From NCBI GenBank assembly GCA_902633965.1, contig CACPID010000007.1:1-42234 (forward strand): a DNA stretch of 42,234 nt, given 5' to 3'. How positions within the stretch are numbered: position 1 is the first letter of the stretch; each line of letters starts with the position of its first letter. The position numbers and the translations under genes were made by a program. Shown in pieces: positions 19,932 through 28,454 of the stretch. The notes beneath the pieces are model-generated. The model worked only from the letters and a program-made list of their open reading frames with translations, was not told the DNA's origin and did no database searches. This stretch comes from an uncultured Pelagibacteraceae bacterium. GTDB lineage: Bacteria; Pseudomonadota; Alphaproteobacteria; Pelagibacterales; Pelagibacteraceae.

Positions 19932-20843
19932 TTAGATTGCTAACCTGTATGCAAAATTTTTACCCAAATTTTCTTTAAGTTCATTATTAAATCTTGCTGC
20001 CTCAGCGCCATCAATAATCCTATGATCATAAGATAAAGATAAAGGTAGCATAATTCTCTCGTTAGATTTTCCTCCTGAGTGCGAATGAACTTTTCTCAAC
20101 TTTCCGATCCCTAGAATGGCTACCTCAGGAAAATTAATTATAGGAGTAAAAAAAGAGCCTCCTATGCCGCCAAGGCTGGTTATAGTCATTGAGCCACCGT
20201 AAAAATCCTTTTTATCTATCTTAAGTTTTCTGCACTTATCACTTGTAGTTTTGAGTTCCTCTGCGATTTGATTAATATTTTTTTGATCCACATTTCTTAT
20301 CTTTGGCACCATCAAACCATGCTCAGTATCAACAGCTATACCAATATGAAAATATTTTTTGATTGTCATTTTTCCATTTTCTATGTCATCAATTGAGCTA
20401 TTAAAAGAAGGAAACTTTTTCAAAGTTGCAACTAAAGCTTTGGTTATAAAAGCAAGAGGTGTTATTTTCTTTTTTTCACCAGTATGCAAATCCTTAAGTG
20501 AATTTCTAAAATTTTCCATATCTGTAACATCTGCTTCATCATGGTTTGTTACATGTGGAATTGTATTCCATGCATGCGAAAGGTGTACAGCAGCTATTTT
20601 TTTAACTCTTGGAATATCTTTGATTTCTATATCACCAAAATCTGAATGGGTAAATTCTGTTTTGAATTCATTTTTACTTTGTGTATTTTTTTCTTGACCA
20701 ACATGTTTAACAAATTTTTTAATATCCTCCTCAACTACTCTACCATCTCTTTGTGAACCTAATACTAAGTTGATATTAACTCCTAATTCTCTAGCAAACT
20801 TTCTGGTTTTTGGACTTGCTGGAACTCTTTTTTTTTCATTCAT
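19932..20843 (-). CDS. aceF: Pyruvate dehydrogenase E2 core lacking a lipoyl domain
   Basis: A 303-residue dihydrolipoamide acetyltransferase, far shorter than usual E2p (about 420-640). It begins directly with a peripheral-subunit-binding domain (RVPASPKTRKFARELGVNI...GRVVEEDIKKFV, about 7-46), then a charged linker, then the catalytic acetyltransferase domain ending with the active-site motif DHRIIDG (His274). No lipoyl domain with a DK(A/S) lysine is present anywhere in it, nor in frame upstream: the preceding gene ends 4 bases before this ATG. The missing domain is on the N-terminus of the adjacent aceE. It should still form the trimeric catalytic core and bind E1/E3 through its binding domain. 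Confidence 0.93.
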   Translation of the reverse strand: MNEKKRVPASPKTRKFARELGVNINLVLGSQRDGRVVEEDIKKFVKHVGQEKNTQSKNEFKTEFTHSDFGDIEIKDIPRVKKIAAVHLSHAWNTIPHVTNHDEADVTDMENFRNSLKDLHTGEKKKITPLAFITKALVATLKKFPSFNSSIDDIENGKMTIKKYFHIGIAVDTEHGLMVPKIRNVDQKNINQIAEELKTTSDKCRKLKIDKKDFYGGSMTITSLGGIGGSFFTPIINFPEVAILGIGKLRKVHSHSGGKSNERIMLPLSLSYDHRIIDGAEAARFNNELKENLGKNFAYRLAI

Positions 20844-20846
20844 AAT

Positions 20847-23800
20847 TTATAATTTGCTTGGAAAGGATCTTTTTGTATCAATATTATATTTTTTTATTGC
20901 ATCTTTGACTGGCTTAGATGAAATTAGTTGCTCATTTGACAGAACACTTAGTGCATATGTAACTATGTGTTCTTTATCAACCTCAAAGAATTTTCTCAAA
21001 TTTTTTCTGGTATCACTTCTTCCAAAACCATCAGTTCCTAGTGAATAAAAACTATTTTTTACAAAAGGTCTTATTTGCTCTGAATGACTTCGCATATAAT
21101 CGGAGGCTGCCAAGACAGGGCTATTTGATTGGCCCAAACATTGTTCTACATATGAAGCTTTATTTTTTTCATCTGGATTTAATAGATTGTATCTTTCAGT
21201 TTCCATACCATTTCTCGCAAGCTCATTAAAACTAGTTACACTCCAAATTTCACTATCAATTCCATATTCATTTTGTAGTATTTCAGCACCACTAATAATT
21301 TCTCTTAAAATTGCACCAGATCCAATTAGCTGAATTTTGGTTTTTTTATTTTTATTAAATTCTTTAAACTTATACATGCCCTTTAAAATTCCCTCCTCAC
21401 ATCCTTTATCTTTTGGCATAGCAGGATGAGGATAATTTTCATTCATAGTTGTAATGTAATAAAATATATTCTCTTTTTTTTCATGCATACGTCTAAGTCC
21501 TTCTCTAAAAATTACAGCAAGTTCGTAAGCAAATGTTGGGTCATAAGAAATACAATTTGGTATAGTAGAGGCTAGAAGATGACTATGTCCATCCTGATGT
21601 TGTAATCCCTCACCTGCCAAAGTAGTCCTACCTGAGGTAGCACCAATTAAAAAACCTCTAGCTTGACTATCACCTGCTGCCCAAGCAAAATCTCCAACTC
21701 TTTGAAAACCAAACATAGAGTAAAACAAGTATATTGGTATCATTTCAATATCATGATTTGTATAAGACGTTCCTGCAGCAATCCAAGATGCCATTGATCC
21801 TGCCTCGTTGATTCCTTCTTCTAGAACTTGACCTTTTTTATCTTCTCTATATGAACTTAATTGCTCAGAGTCCTCTGGTTCATATTTTTGTCCCTCATGA
21901 GCGTAAATTCCAATTTTTTGAAAAAAACCTTCCATACCAAATGTTCTAGCCTCGTCAGGTATAATTGGCACAAGTCTAGGTGCAACATTTTTATCTCTTA
22001 GAAGGTTTGTTAATAATCTTACTAATGCCATTGTTGTTGACATCTCTTTTTTTCCTGTAGACTCTTTTAAAAAATCAAAAATATCCTTTTGAGGAGCTTT
22101 TATTTGCTTGGCATAAGTAGTTCTTTCTGGAATGAAGCCACCCAGTTTGATTCTACGATCTTTTAAATATTTAATTTCCTCAGAATTTTCATCAGGTCTA
22201 AAATATTGAATTTCCTCTACCTGCTTATTGGTTAGTGGAACGTCAAATCTATCTCTGTAATACATTAAATCCTCAACACCCATTTTTTTTTGCTGGTGGG
22301 TGGTATTAACACTTTCTCCTGTTTTTCCCATTCCATATCCCTTAATAGTCTTTGCAATGATTACAGTAGGTCTACCTTTGTTTTTTGAAGCTTGATCATA
22401 AGCTGCGTAAACTTTATGTGGGTCGTGGCCCCCTCGGTTTAATCTCCATATATCCTTATCAGAGAGAGTGGATACCAGTTCCTTTGTCTCAGGATATTTG
22501 CCAAAAAATTTCTCTCTAACATATAAACCATTTCTTGCTTTAAAAGCTTGATATTCACCATCGACTGTTTCATTCATTATTTTTACCAGGTGTCCAGTTT
22601 TATCTTTTGCTAATAAAGGATCCCAATAAGAACCCCATATTACTTTAATTACATCCCAGCCTGCTCCTCTAAAAATACCCTCTAGCTCTTGAATAATTTT
22701 TCCATTTCCTCTAACTGGACCATCTAATCTTTGAAGATTGCAATTAACAACAAAAATTAAATTATCTAAGTTTTCTCTAGCTGCTAATCCAATAGCTCCC
22801 ATAGACTCTGGTTCATCCATTTCACCGTCACCAAGAAATGCCCATACTTTTCTACCCTCATCTTTTATAAGTCCTCTATTAATTAAGTATTTCATAAATC
22901 TAGCTTGGTAGATTGCCAACATAGGACCTATTCCCATAGAGACAGTTGGGAACTGCCAAAAATTTGGCATGAGCCAAGGATGTGGATATGAGGATAAGCC
23001 ACCTGGGTTTACTTCTTGCCTAAAATTATCTAATTGTTTTTCGCTCAACCTTCCTTCTAAGAATGCTCTGGCATACATACCAGGAGCACTGTGGCCTTGA
23101 AAATATATTAAGTCTCCTCCAAACTTATTGTTCTTTGCTCTCCAAAAATGATTCATACCAACGTCATATAAAGTTGCAGCAGATGCAAAAGTTCCAATGT
23201 GACCACCAAGTTCAGGAAATTTTTTATTTGCTCTTACGACCATTGCAGCAGCATTCCATCTAATTAAAGATCTTATCCTTCTCTCAATATTTTGATCACC
23301 GGGAGATTTAGTCTCTTTATCTGGAGATATGGTGTTTACATATGGTGTATTCCTTGAAAGTACTAAATCTGAACCTTGTCTATATGAATGCTCAATTAGT
23401 TGTTTGATTAAAAACTGAGCTCTTTTACTTCCATCTGTTTCTAAAACGGAGGATAATGAATCTATCCATTCTTTTGTTTCGATTGGATCAATATCTCCAT
23501 CTTTAACAACGTTTGAGATTCGATCCTCAGCAATTTTTATAGTTTCTTTTTGTATTTGTGGTTGGGAGGTATCTTTTATCTCTTTTTGAATTTCAGTTTC
23601 TTGAACATGTTTTATCTCTTTATGAATAGTTTTTTCTGCCTCTTCGATTAAATTTTTTGTACTTTTTGGAATTTCATCTGGTGATACCTTTCCATTTCCC
23701 TCAACTTCTAAAATTAAATCTCCTTTAGAAACTTTGTCTCCTACTTTAACATTAATATTTGATATTTTACCTTCAACTGTTGACGGAACTTCTACACTAG

Positions 23801-23927
23801 ATTTATCACTTTCAAGTGTGACCACTGGATCATTTTTCTTTATACTCTCACCAGCTTTTACTATGACTTCAATTATTTCTACTTGTTCAAAATCACCTAT
23901 ATCTGGAACTTTTAACTGAATTGACAT
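20847..23927 (-). CDS. aceE: Pyruvate dehydrogenase E1 (homodimeric) with N-terminal lipoyl domain
   Basis: Decarboxylates pyruvate with thiamine diphosphate and transfers acetyl to lipoamide. From ATG 23927 the 1026-residue protein starts with a complete lipoyl domain (about 3-78; lipoylation site Lys42 in TLESDKSSVEVPS), then a charged Glu/Lys/Ile/Gln linker (about 80-140), then a full AceE-type E1 (from about 143, GDIDPIETKEWIDSL), with the ThDP motif GDGEMDEPES near 366 and NCN near 395. The C-terminal SEQIRPFVKNSFYSLGTDGFGRSD is standard. The E1 part alone matches the usual 880-890 residues, so the lipoyl domain is an addition. The frame also opens with GTG at 23942, but the ATG gives the canonical lipoyl start. 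aceF follows after 3 bases. Confidence 0.95.
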   Translation of the reverse strand: MSIQLKVPDIGDFEQVEIIEVIVKAGESIKKNDPVVTLESDKSSVEVPSTVEGKISNINVKVGDKVSKGDLILEVEGNGKVSPDEIPKSTKNLIEEAEKTIHKEIKHVQETEIQKEIKDTSQPQIQKETIKIAEDRISNVVKDGDIDPIETKEWIDSLSSVLETDGSKRAQFLIKQLIEHSYRQGSDLVLSRNTPYVNTISPDKETKSPGDQNIERRIRSLIRWNAAAMVVRANKKFPELGGHIGTFASAATLYDVGMNHFWRAKNNKFGGDLIYFQGHSAPGMYARAFLEGRLSEKQLDNFRQEVNPGGLSSYPHPWLMPNFWQFPTVSMGIGPMLAIYQARFMKYLINRGLIKDEGRKVWAFLGDGEMDEPESMGAIGLAARENLDNLIFVVNCNLQRLDGPVRGNGKIIQELEGIFRGAGWDVIKVIWGSYWDPLLAKDKTGHLVKIMNETVDGEYQAFKARNGLYVREKFFGKYPETKELVSTLSDKDIWRLNRGGHDPHKVYAAYDQASKNKGRPTVIIAKTIKGYGMGKTGESVNTTHQQKKMGVEDLMYYRDRFDVPLTNKQVEEIQYFRPDENSEEIKYLKDRRIKLGGFIPERTTYAKQIKAPQKDIFDFLKESTGKKEMSTTMALVRLLTNLLRDKNVAPRLVPIIPDEARTFGMEGFFQKIGIYAHEGQKYEPEDSEQLSSYREDKKGQVLEEGINEAGSMASWIAAGTSYTNHDIEMIPIYLFYSMFGFQRVGDFAWAAGDSQARGFLIGATSGRTTLAGEGLQHQDGHSHLLASTIPNCISYDPTFAYELAVIFREGLRRMHEKKENIFYYITTMNENYPHPAMPKDKGCEEGILKGMYKFKEFNKNKKTKIQLIGSGAILREIISGAEILQNEYGIDSEIWSVTSFNELARNGMETERYNLLNPDEKNKASYVEQCLGQSNSPVLAASDYMRSHSEQIRPFVKNSFYSLGTDGFGRSDTRKNLRKFFEVDKEHIVTYALSVLSNEQLISSKPVKDAIKKYNIDTKRSFPSKL

Positions 23928-23986
23928 GTTTAATTTTACCACATTTTAATCTTTTTTTGGACAACCTTAAACGAGATAAATTGTGT

Positions 23987-24103
23987 ATGTTTAAATTATT
24001 AATCAAAAAATTAAAAAAAATTAACGATAAAGATGGTTTAGATGCTAGGTATTGGATACAAATGGCACTATTAAACAAAAATTACGTATCAACTAAAAAC
24101 TAA
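23987..24103 (+). CDS. Possible 38-residue protein, unknown
   Basis: A short plus-strand frame between two minus-strand genes: starts MFKLLIKKLKKI, contains DGLDARYWIQMALLNK, and stops at 24101-24103, sharing bases with the thiolase stop. The composition (a basic amphipathic start, then D/W/Y residues) looks more protein-like than random AT-rich translation, but there is no good Shine-Dalgarno (only CGAGA about 13 nt upstream) and I do not recognise a family. It fills the 172-bp gap upstream of aceE almost exactly. It may be a small protein or chance. Confidence 0.35.
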   Translation: MFKLLIKKLKKINDKDGLDARYWIQMALLNKNYVSTKN

Positions 24104-25221
24104 TCTCTTTCAAGACACATAGCTATACCCATTCCACCTCCAATACAAAGAGTAGCTAAACCTTTTTTTGAACTTCTTCTTTTCATCTCATGAAGCAAGG
24201 TTACTACTATTCTACAGCCAGATGCTCCAATTGGATGTCCTAAAGCAATTGCACCTCCATTTACGTTAACAATATTTTCAGGTATTTTTAATTCTTTAAT
24301 TACAGCTAAACTCTGCGCTGCAAATGCCTCGTTTGACTCAATTAAATCTAAATCGTTGATTTTCCAATTCGCAATCTCAAGAGCTTTTTTTGATGCAGGA
24401 ATTGGACCAGATCCCATGAGGGCTGGATCTACACCACAGGATGCCCATGAAACAATTTTACCAAGTGGTTCTAGATCTCTTTTTTCAGACTCGTTTCTTT
24501 TCATAATTAAAACTCCTGCCGCTCCATCATTTACACCTGAAGAATTACCAGGGGTTACTGTTCCATCTTTCTTAAATACTGGTTTAAGCTTAGTTAAATC
24601 TTGAAAAGTTATATTCGCTCTAGGATGTTCATCTTTAAAAGATTTATAATTTTCATTTTTAATAATCTCATCTTCAAACTTTTTTTTTTTAATAGCGTCT
24701 TGCACTTTTGATTGAGAATTTAATGCAAAATTGTCTTGCTCATCCCTTGTGATATTCCATTTTTCAGCAACATTCTCAGCTGTAACTCCCATATGATAAT
24801 TATTAAATGCATCAATTAAACCATCTTTCATCATTAATTCCTTGTTACATCTAGACATGCTTTCTTGGCCACCAGCTATTATTACTTTTGATGAATCTAG
24901 CAATAAGGATTGGTAGGCTAAGACTATTGCTCTTAGACCGGATCCACAAACCTGATTTACTATATAGGAAATTTTATCATGTGGAATCTTTGCTCCTATA
25001 GCTGCTTGTCTTGCTGGATTCTGTCCAACATTACTAGTCAAAACTTGACCTAAAATAACCTCGTCAATCTCGTCTGGCTTTATAGATGTTTGCTTTAAAA
25101 TATCTGTGATAACAATCTTTCCTAAATCATGGGCAGCTTTATTTCCCCACATTCCGTTAAATTTTCCTATTGCTGTTCTAGTAGCATTTACAATAACAAC
25201 ATCTTGGGAAGATTTCTGCAT
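24100..25221 (-). CDS. Acetyl-CoA acetyltransferase (thiolase)
   Basis: A biosynthetic-type thiolase that joins two acetyl-CoA or cleaves acetoacetyl-CoA. From ATG 25221 it has 373 residues. Active site: nucleophile Cys92 in NQVCGSGLRAI, the NEAFAAQS motif, GGAIALGHPIGASG (His), and the C-terminal CIGGGMGIAM Cys. It is shorter than the common 390-394; the segment between AGGQESMS and KDGLIDAF is about 15 residues shorter than in typical homologues. The frame extends to a TTG at 25230, but the ATG is more likely. Exact substrate chain length is not evident. It is a single gene, divergent from tRNA-Arg over 72 bp. Confidence 0.93.
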   Translation of the reverse strand: MQKSSQDVVIVNATRTAIGKFNGMWGNKAAHDLGKIVITDILKQTSIKPDEIDEVILGQVLTSNVGQNPARQAAIGAKIPHDKISYIVNQVCGSGLRAIVLAYQSLLLDSSKVIIAGGQESMSRCNKELMMKDGLIDAFNNYHMGVTAENVAEKWNITRDEQDNFALNSQSKVQDAIKKKKFEDEIIKNENYKSFKDEHPRANITFQDLTKLKPVFKKDGTVTPGNSSGVNDGAAGVLIMKRNESEKRDLEPLGKIVSWASCGVDPALMGSGPIPASKKALEIANWKINDLDLIESNEAFAAQSLAVIKELKIPENIVNVNGGAIALGHPIGASGCRIVVTLLHEMKRRSSKKGLATLCIGGGMGIAMCLERD

Positions 25222-25293
25222 AAGAAACAATTATTATTTGATTTAAAATTACATTAATAAATTATAAATATATAGTAAAAAAAATTTAAATAT

Positions 25294-25370
25294 GCGCCTG
25301 TAGCTCAACTGGATAGAGCGCTTGGCTACGGACCAGGAGGTTCTGGGTTCGACTCCTAGCAGGCGCACCA
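25294..25370 (+). tRNA. tRNA-Arg(ACG)
   Basis: A 77-nt tRNA with encoded CCA. The acceptor GCGCCTG pairs with CAGGCGC, the D arm reads AGCTCAACTGGATAGAGC, the anticodon ACG is at 25328-25330 (position 34 A is expected to become inosine through TadA), and the T arm reads GGTTCGACTCC. It decodes CGU/CGC/CGA. A small membrane-peptide gene starts 15 nt downstream, so the tRNA heads a plus-strand transcription unit. Confidence 0.98.
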
Positions 25371-25385
25371 ATTATTAAGGAGATT

Positions 25386-25469
25386 ATGAAAGTATCTTTA
25401 CAAAAATCCGTAGTTCTTTTCTTTTCAATTGTGTTTATAATATTAATTATTTTAACAATATTTCTATAA
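25386..25469 (+). CDS. 27-residue single-span membrane peptide
   Basis: A very short frame with an excellent Shine-Dalgarno, AAGGAG, ending 3 nt before ATG 25386. The product begins MKVSLQKSVVLFF and continues as an unbroken hydrophobic Ile/Leu/Val/Phe run to the stop, so it is one predicted transmembrane helix with a basic N-terminus (N-in). It lies between tRNA-Arg and the thioesterase gene (8-nt gap; the latter has no Shine-Dalgarno of its own), suggesting the pair is coupled. It could alternatively act as a leader peptide for the downstream operon. No family recognised. Confidence 0.6.
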   Translation: MKVSLQKSVVLFFSIVFIILIILTIFL

Positions 25470-25477
25470 ATTTTATT

Positions 25478-25879
25478 ATGACTAAAAAATTTGAACAACT
25501 AAGTTCTGCCTCAGGCTTTATGAAGCATAACGGAGGTCTTTTATTTAGAACAATTTCAGAGAATCAATATGAATTTAAAACAATCGTGACAGAAAATCAT
25601 CTTAATAGAGTAAAAATAACTCATGGAGGTTATATAGCTTCGATAATAGATGCAGGACTTGGGACTGCAGCTAGTAGATGTGCGGGCAATGTCCCATGTG
25701 TTACAATATCTTTAGACATAAAATATATTGCACCATCAAAGGAAGGAGACGAAATTATTGGCTTTACAAAAATTTTAAAAAAAACTAAGACCATGGTTTT
25801 TCTTACATGTGATTTAAAATGTAATGATAAGATTATTGCTAATGCTTCGGGGGTTTGGAAAATTTATAAAAATAAATAG
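25478..25879 (+). CDS. PaaI-like hotdog-fold thioesterase
   Basis: A 133-residue hotdog protein. The family motif appears as ENHLNRVKITHGGYIASIIDAGLGTAA: the HGG turn followed by an acidic residue (Asp) on the long helix, as in PaaI/4HBT-type acyl-CoA thioesterases. A second strand, CVTISLDIKYIAPSKEGDEI, matches the same fold. Such enzymes hydrolyse aryl- or acyl-CoA esters and often act as tetramers; the substrate is unknown. It has no obvious Shine-Dalgarno, so translation likely depends on the small peptide gene just upstream. Confidence 0.85.
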   Translation: MTKKFEQLSSASGFMKHNGGLLFRTISENQYEFKTIVTENHLNRVKITHGGYIASIIDAGLGTAASRCAGNVPCVTISLDIKYIAPSKEGDEIIGFTKILKKTKTMVFLTCDLKCNDKIIANASGVWKIYKNK

Positions 25880-25985
25880 AAATGAGAACTTTTAGATCAA
25901 TGATTCGGACTAGTTTTAGTCTATTTTTGTTCTATACACACAACAATATATAGTATTAAATTTTAATAAGACACAAATAGTAGAA
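25880..25985. promoter_or_regulatory. Gap before the helicase operon: weak hairpin and possible promoter
   Basis: A 106-bp gap. It contains a short hairpin, GACTA-GTTT-TAGTC, followed by ATTTTTG, that could be a weak terminator for the thioesterase unit. A TTGTTC and a TATAGT-like element follow before the helicase ATG. Both assignments are tentative. Confidence 0.3.
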
Positions 25986-28454
25986 ATGAAAAAAAACAAA
26001 TTAGTTGCTGTTCTTGGTCCTACAAATACAGGAAAAACCTATCTTGCAATTGAAACTATGCTCTCATTCGAAACTGGGATGATTGGTTTTCCATTAAGAT
26101 TGTTAGCTAGAGAGGTATATGACAAAGTAATTAAAAAAGTAGATCCTAGTAAAGTGGCTTTAATAACAGGTGAAGAAAAGATCATACCAATTAACGCAAA
26201 ATATTATTTATGCACAGTGGAGTCGATGCCAATCGATAAAAACTTGGAATTTGTTGGGATTGATGAAATTCAAATGTGTACTGATCATGAGAGAGGTCAT
26301 ATTTTTACTGATAGATTGTTAAATCTTAGAGGTGATAAAACAACTATGTTTATGGGATCATATTCCATGAAAAATATCATAAAAAAATTAGATGAGGATG
26401 TAGAATTTATTGATAGAAAGAGACTTTCAAAATTAACTTTTTCAGGTCATAAAAAAATTTCAAGAATTGAGAGAAAGAGTGCAATTATTGCTTTTTCTGC
26501 TGAAGAGGTTTATGCAATTGCAGAGCTAATAAGAAGACAAAAGGGTGGAGCTGCTATTGTTATGGGATCTCTAAGCCCAAAGACGAGAAATTCGCAAGTT
26601 GAGCTTTATCAATCTGGAGATGTTGATTTTTTAGTTGCAACAGATGCAATAGGTATGGGTATTAATATGGATTTAGATAATGTTTATTTTTCTAATCTTA
26701 AAAAATTTGATGGAAGAAAAATGAGAAGGTTAAACCTTGCGGAAATTGGCCAAATCGCTGGGAGAGCAGGACGGTACTTAAATGATGGATTGTTTGGAAT
26801 AACTGGCGATTGTGGAGAAATTAGTGCTGAAGAAGTTGAGCTACTTGAAAATCATAAGTTTAATGAAATTCATACATTATACTGGCGTAATCCAAATTTA
26901 AATTTCAAGAATGGTAACGAATTAATAAAGTCTTTGGATGAAAGACCAAATAAGAGTTGGTTAAAAAGAATTTATGAATGTGAGGACGAGAAGGTACTTA
27001 AAACAATACTTAAAGATACTGAAAATCTTACAATTTTTAATGATGAAAATGAACTAAAGTTACTTTGGGAATGTTGCCAAATACCAGATTTTGCAAAAAA
27101 AAGTTATGGTAATCATTTAGAGGTTGTTGGAAAAGTTTTTAATTTTTTGAGAGAAAAACCAGGTAGAATTTCAAATCTTTTCATGAAACAACAACTTTCC
27201 CATCTAGATAAACTAGATGGCAATGTTGACTCAATATCTAACAGAATAGCAAATGTCAGAACTTGGTCATATATTTCAAATAAAATTAATTGGGTAGATA
27301 ATCAAGATTACTGGATAGAGAGAACAAAAAATTTGGAAGATAAATTATCAGATAGATTGCACGAAGAGTTAACAAAAAGTTTTATAGATAAAAGAGCTAG
27401 TGTTTTAGCAAGAGGTTTAAAACAGGATATTTCTTTTGATACAAAAATATTAAGTGACGAAAAGGTAATGATTAATAATCAATACATTGGTCAATTGAAG
27501 GGATTGAAGCTTGAATTAGATTATAAAATTGGGGCACTGGATACTGATATAAAATCATTAAAGAAAGCTGCAAGACAAAACGTTAGCCCAGAAATTTTAA
27601 AGAGAATAGATCAAATTATCAAGACTGGATTACTAGATTTAAGAAATGATTTTAAAATTTACTGGAATAATTCTCCTATAGCAAAACTATCTCAAGGTAG
27701 AGATTATTTAAATCCTGAAATTAATTTAATCATAGATGATATGATAGAAAATGAAGATCAAATAAAACTACTTGAATACTTAAACTCCTGGATAAACAAT
27801 AAAATTAATCAAGAATTAAAAAATTTACTTGATCTAAAAAATATTAACGAAAAAAATTCTTCTATCAGAGCATTAGCATATCAAATTTATGAAAATAATG
27901 GTGTTGTAAAAAGAGATGATGTTAGAAATTTTTTAAAATTTTTAAAGCAAGATGAAAGAAAAATATTAAGAAAGTTAGGTGTAAAATTTGGAAGATATCA
28001 TGTTTTTGTTCAAAACTTATTCAAACCTAACATTGTAACATTAAGAATTTTATTGTGGAAAAACTTTCAACAAAAAAATTTTGACCTAGATCCACCTAAA
28101 TTCGGCTTGAATTTTTTTGAAAGCGACAAGAATATTGACAGAAACTTTATGTTAATTTGTGGATTTGAAAAATTTGATAAGTTTTTTGTTAGAATAGATA
28201 TTTTGGAAAGACTTTTTTTAAAGATTATTGATAATGAAAAAGAAATAAAATTGGTCGCTGAAATGCTTAATCTCCTCGGATGTAGCAAAGAAAGTTTCGT
28301 TAAATTAATCAACAAAATGGGATATAAAACCTTTGATAAGAATAATGAGACTTTTTTTAAATATTTACCTAAAAGGGGCAAAAATGCAAATGTACCTTCA
28401 AGAAAAAATAAAGATAATCCTTTTAGTATTTTAAGTGAAATAAACTTTAAATGA
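25986..28454 (+). CDS. SUV3-like ATP-dependent RNA helicase
   Basis: An 822-residue superfamily 2 helicase like mitochondrial SUV3 and its alphaproteobacterial relatives. Walker A GPTNTGKT is at residues 11-18, the DExx box appears as DEIQ (about 93-96), the motif V-like region is VATDAIGMGINMDLDNVYF, and motif VI is QIAGRAGRYL (about 254-263). A long C-terminal region with a PKFGLNFF segment follows. SUV3 in mitochondria works with a ribonuclease in RNA turnover; a similar role here is inferred. It is the first gene of a helicase-TerB-FdxA-CarD run. Its stop overlaps the next start (ATGATG). Confidence 0.92.
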   Translation: MKKNKLVAVLGPTNTGKTYLAIETMLSFETGMIGFPLRLLAREVYDKVIKKVDPSKVALITGEEKIIPINAKYYLCTVESMPIDKNLEFVGIDEIQMCTDHERGHIFTDRLLNLRGDKTTMFMGSYSMKNIIKKLDEDVEFIDRKRLSKLTFSGHKKISRIERKSAIIAFSAEEVYAIAELIRRQKGGAAIVMGSLSPKTRNSQVELYQSGDVDFLVATDAIGMGINMDLDNVYFSNLKKFDGRKMRRLNLAEIGQIAGRAGRYLNDGLFGITGDCGEISAEEVELLENHKFNEIHTLYWRNPNLNFKNGNELIKSLDERPNKSWLKRIYECEDEKVLKTILKDTENLTIFNDENELKLLWECCQIPDFAKKSYGNHLEVVGKVFNFLREKPGRISNLFMKQQLSHLDKLDGNVDSISNRIANVRTWSYISNKINWVDNQDYWIERTKNLEDKLSDRLHEELTKSFIDKRASVLARGLKQDISFDTKILSDEKVMINNQYIGQLKGLKLELDYKIGALDTDIKSLKKAARQNVSPEILKRIDQIIKTGLLDLRNDFKIYWNNSPIAKLSQGRDYLNPEINLIIDDMIENEDQIKLLEYLNSWINNKINQELKNLLDLKNINEKNSSIRALAYQIYENNGVVKRDDVRNFLKFLKQDERKILRKLGVKFGRYHVFVQNLFKPNIVTLRILLWKNFQQKNFDLDPPKFGLNFFESDKNIDRNFMLICGFEKFDKFFVRIDILERLFLKIIDNEKEIKLVAEMLNLLGCSKESFVKLINKMGYKTFDKNNETFFKYLPKRGKNANVPSRKNKDNPFSILSEINFK

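Noticed and set aside
25882-25953. A 23-codon plus-strand frame (starts MRTFRSMIRTSF) between the thioesterase and helicase genes
   Set aside because: No Shine-Dalgarno and no recognisable composition; it overlaps a hairpin and promoter-like elements, so it is more likely untranslated.
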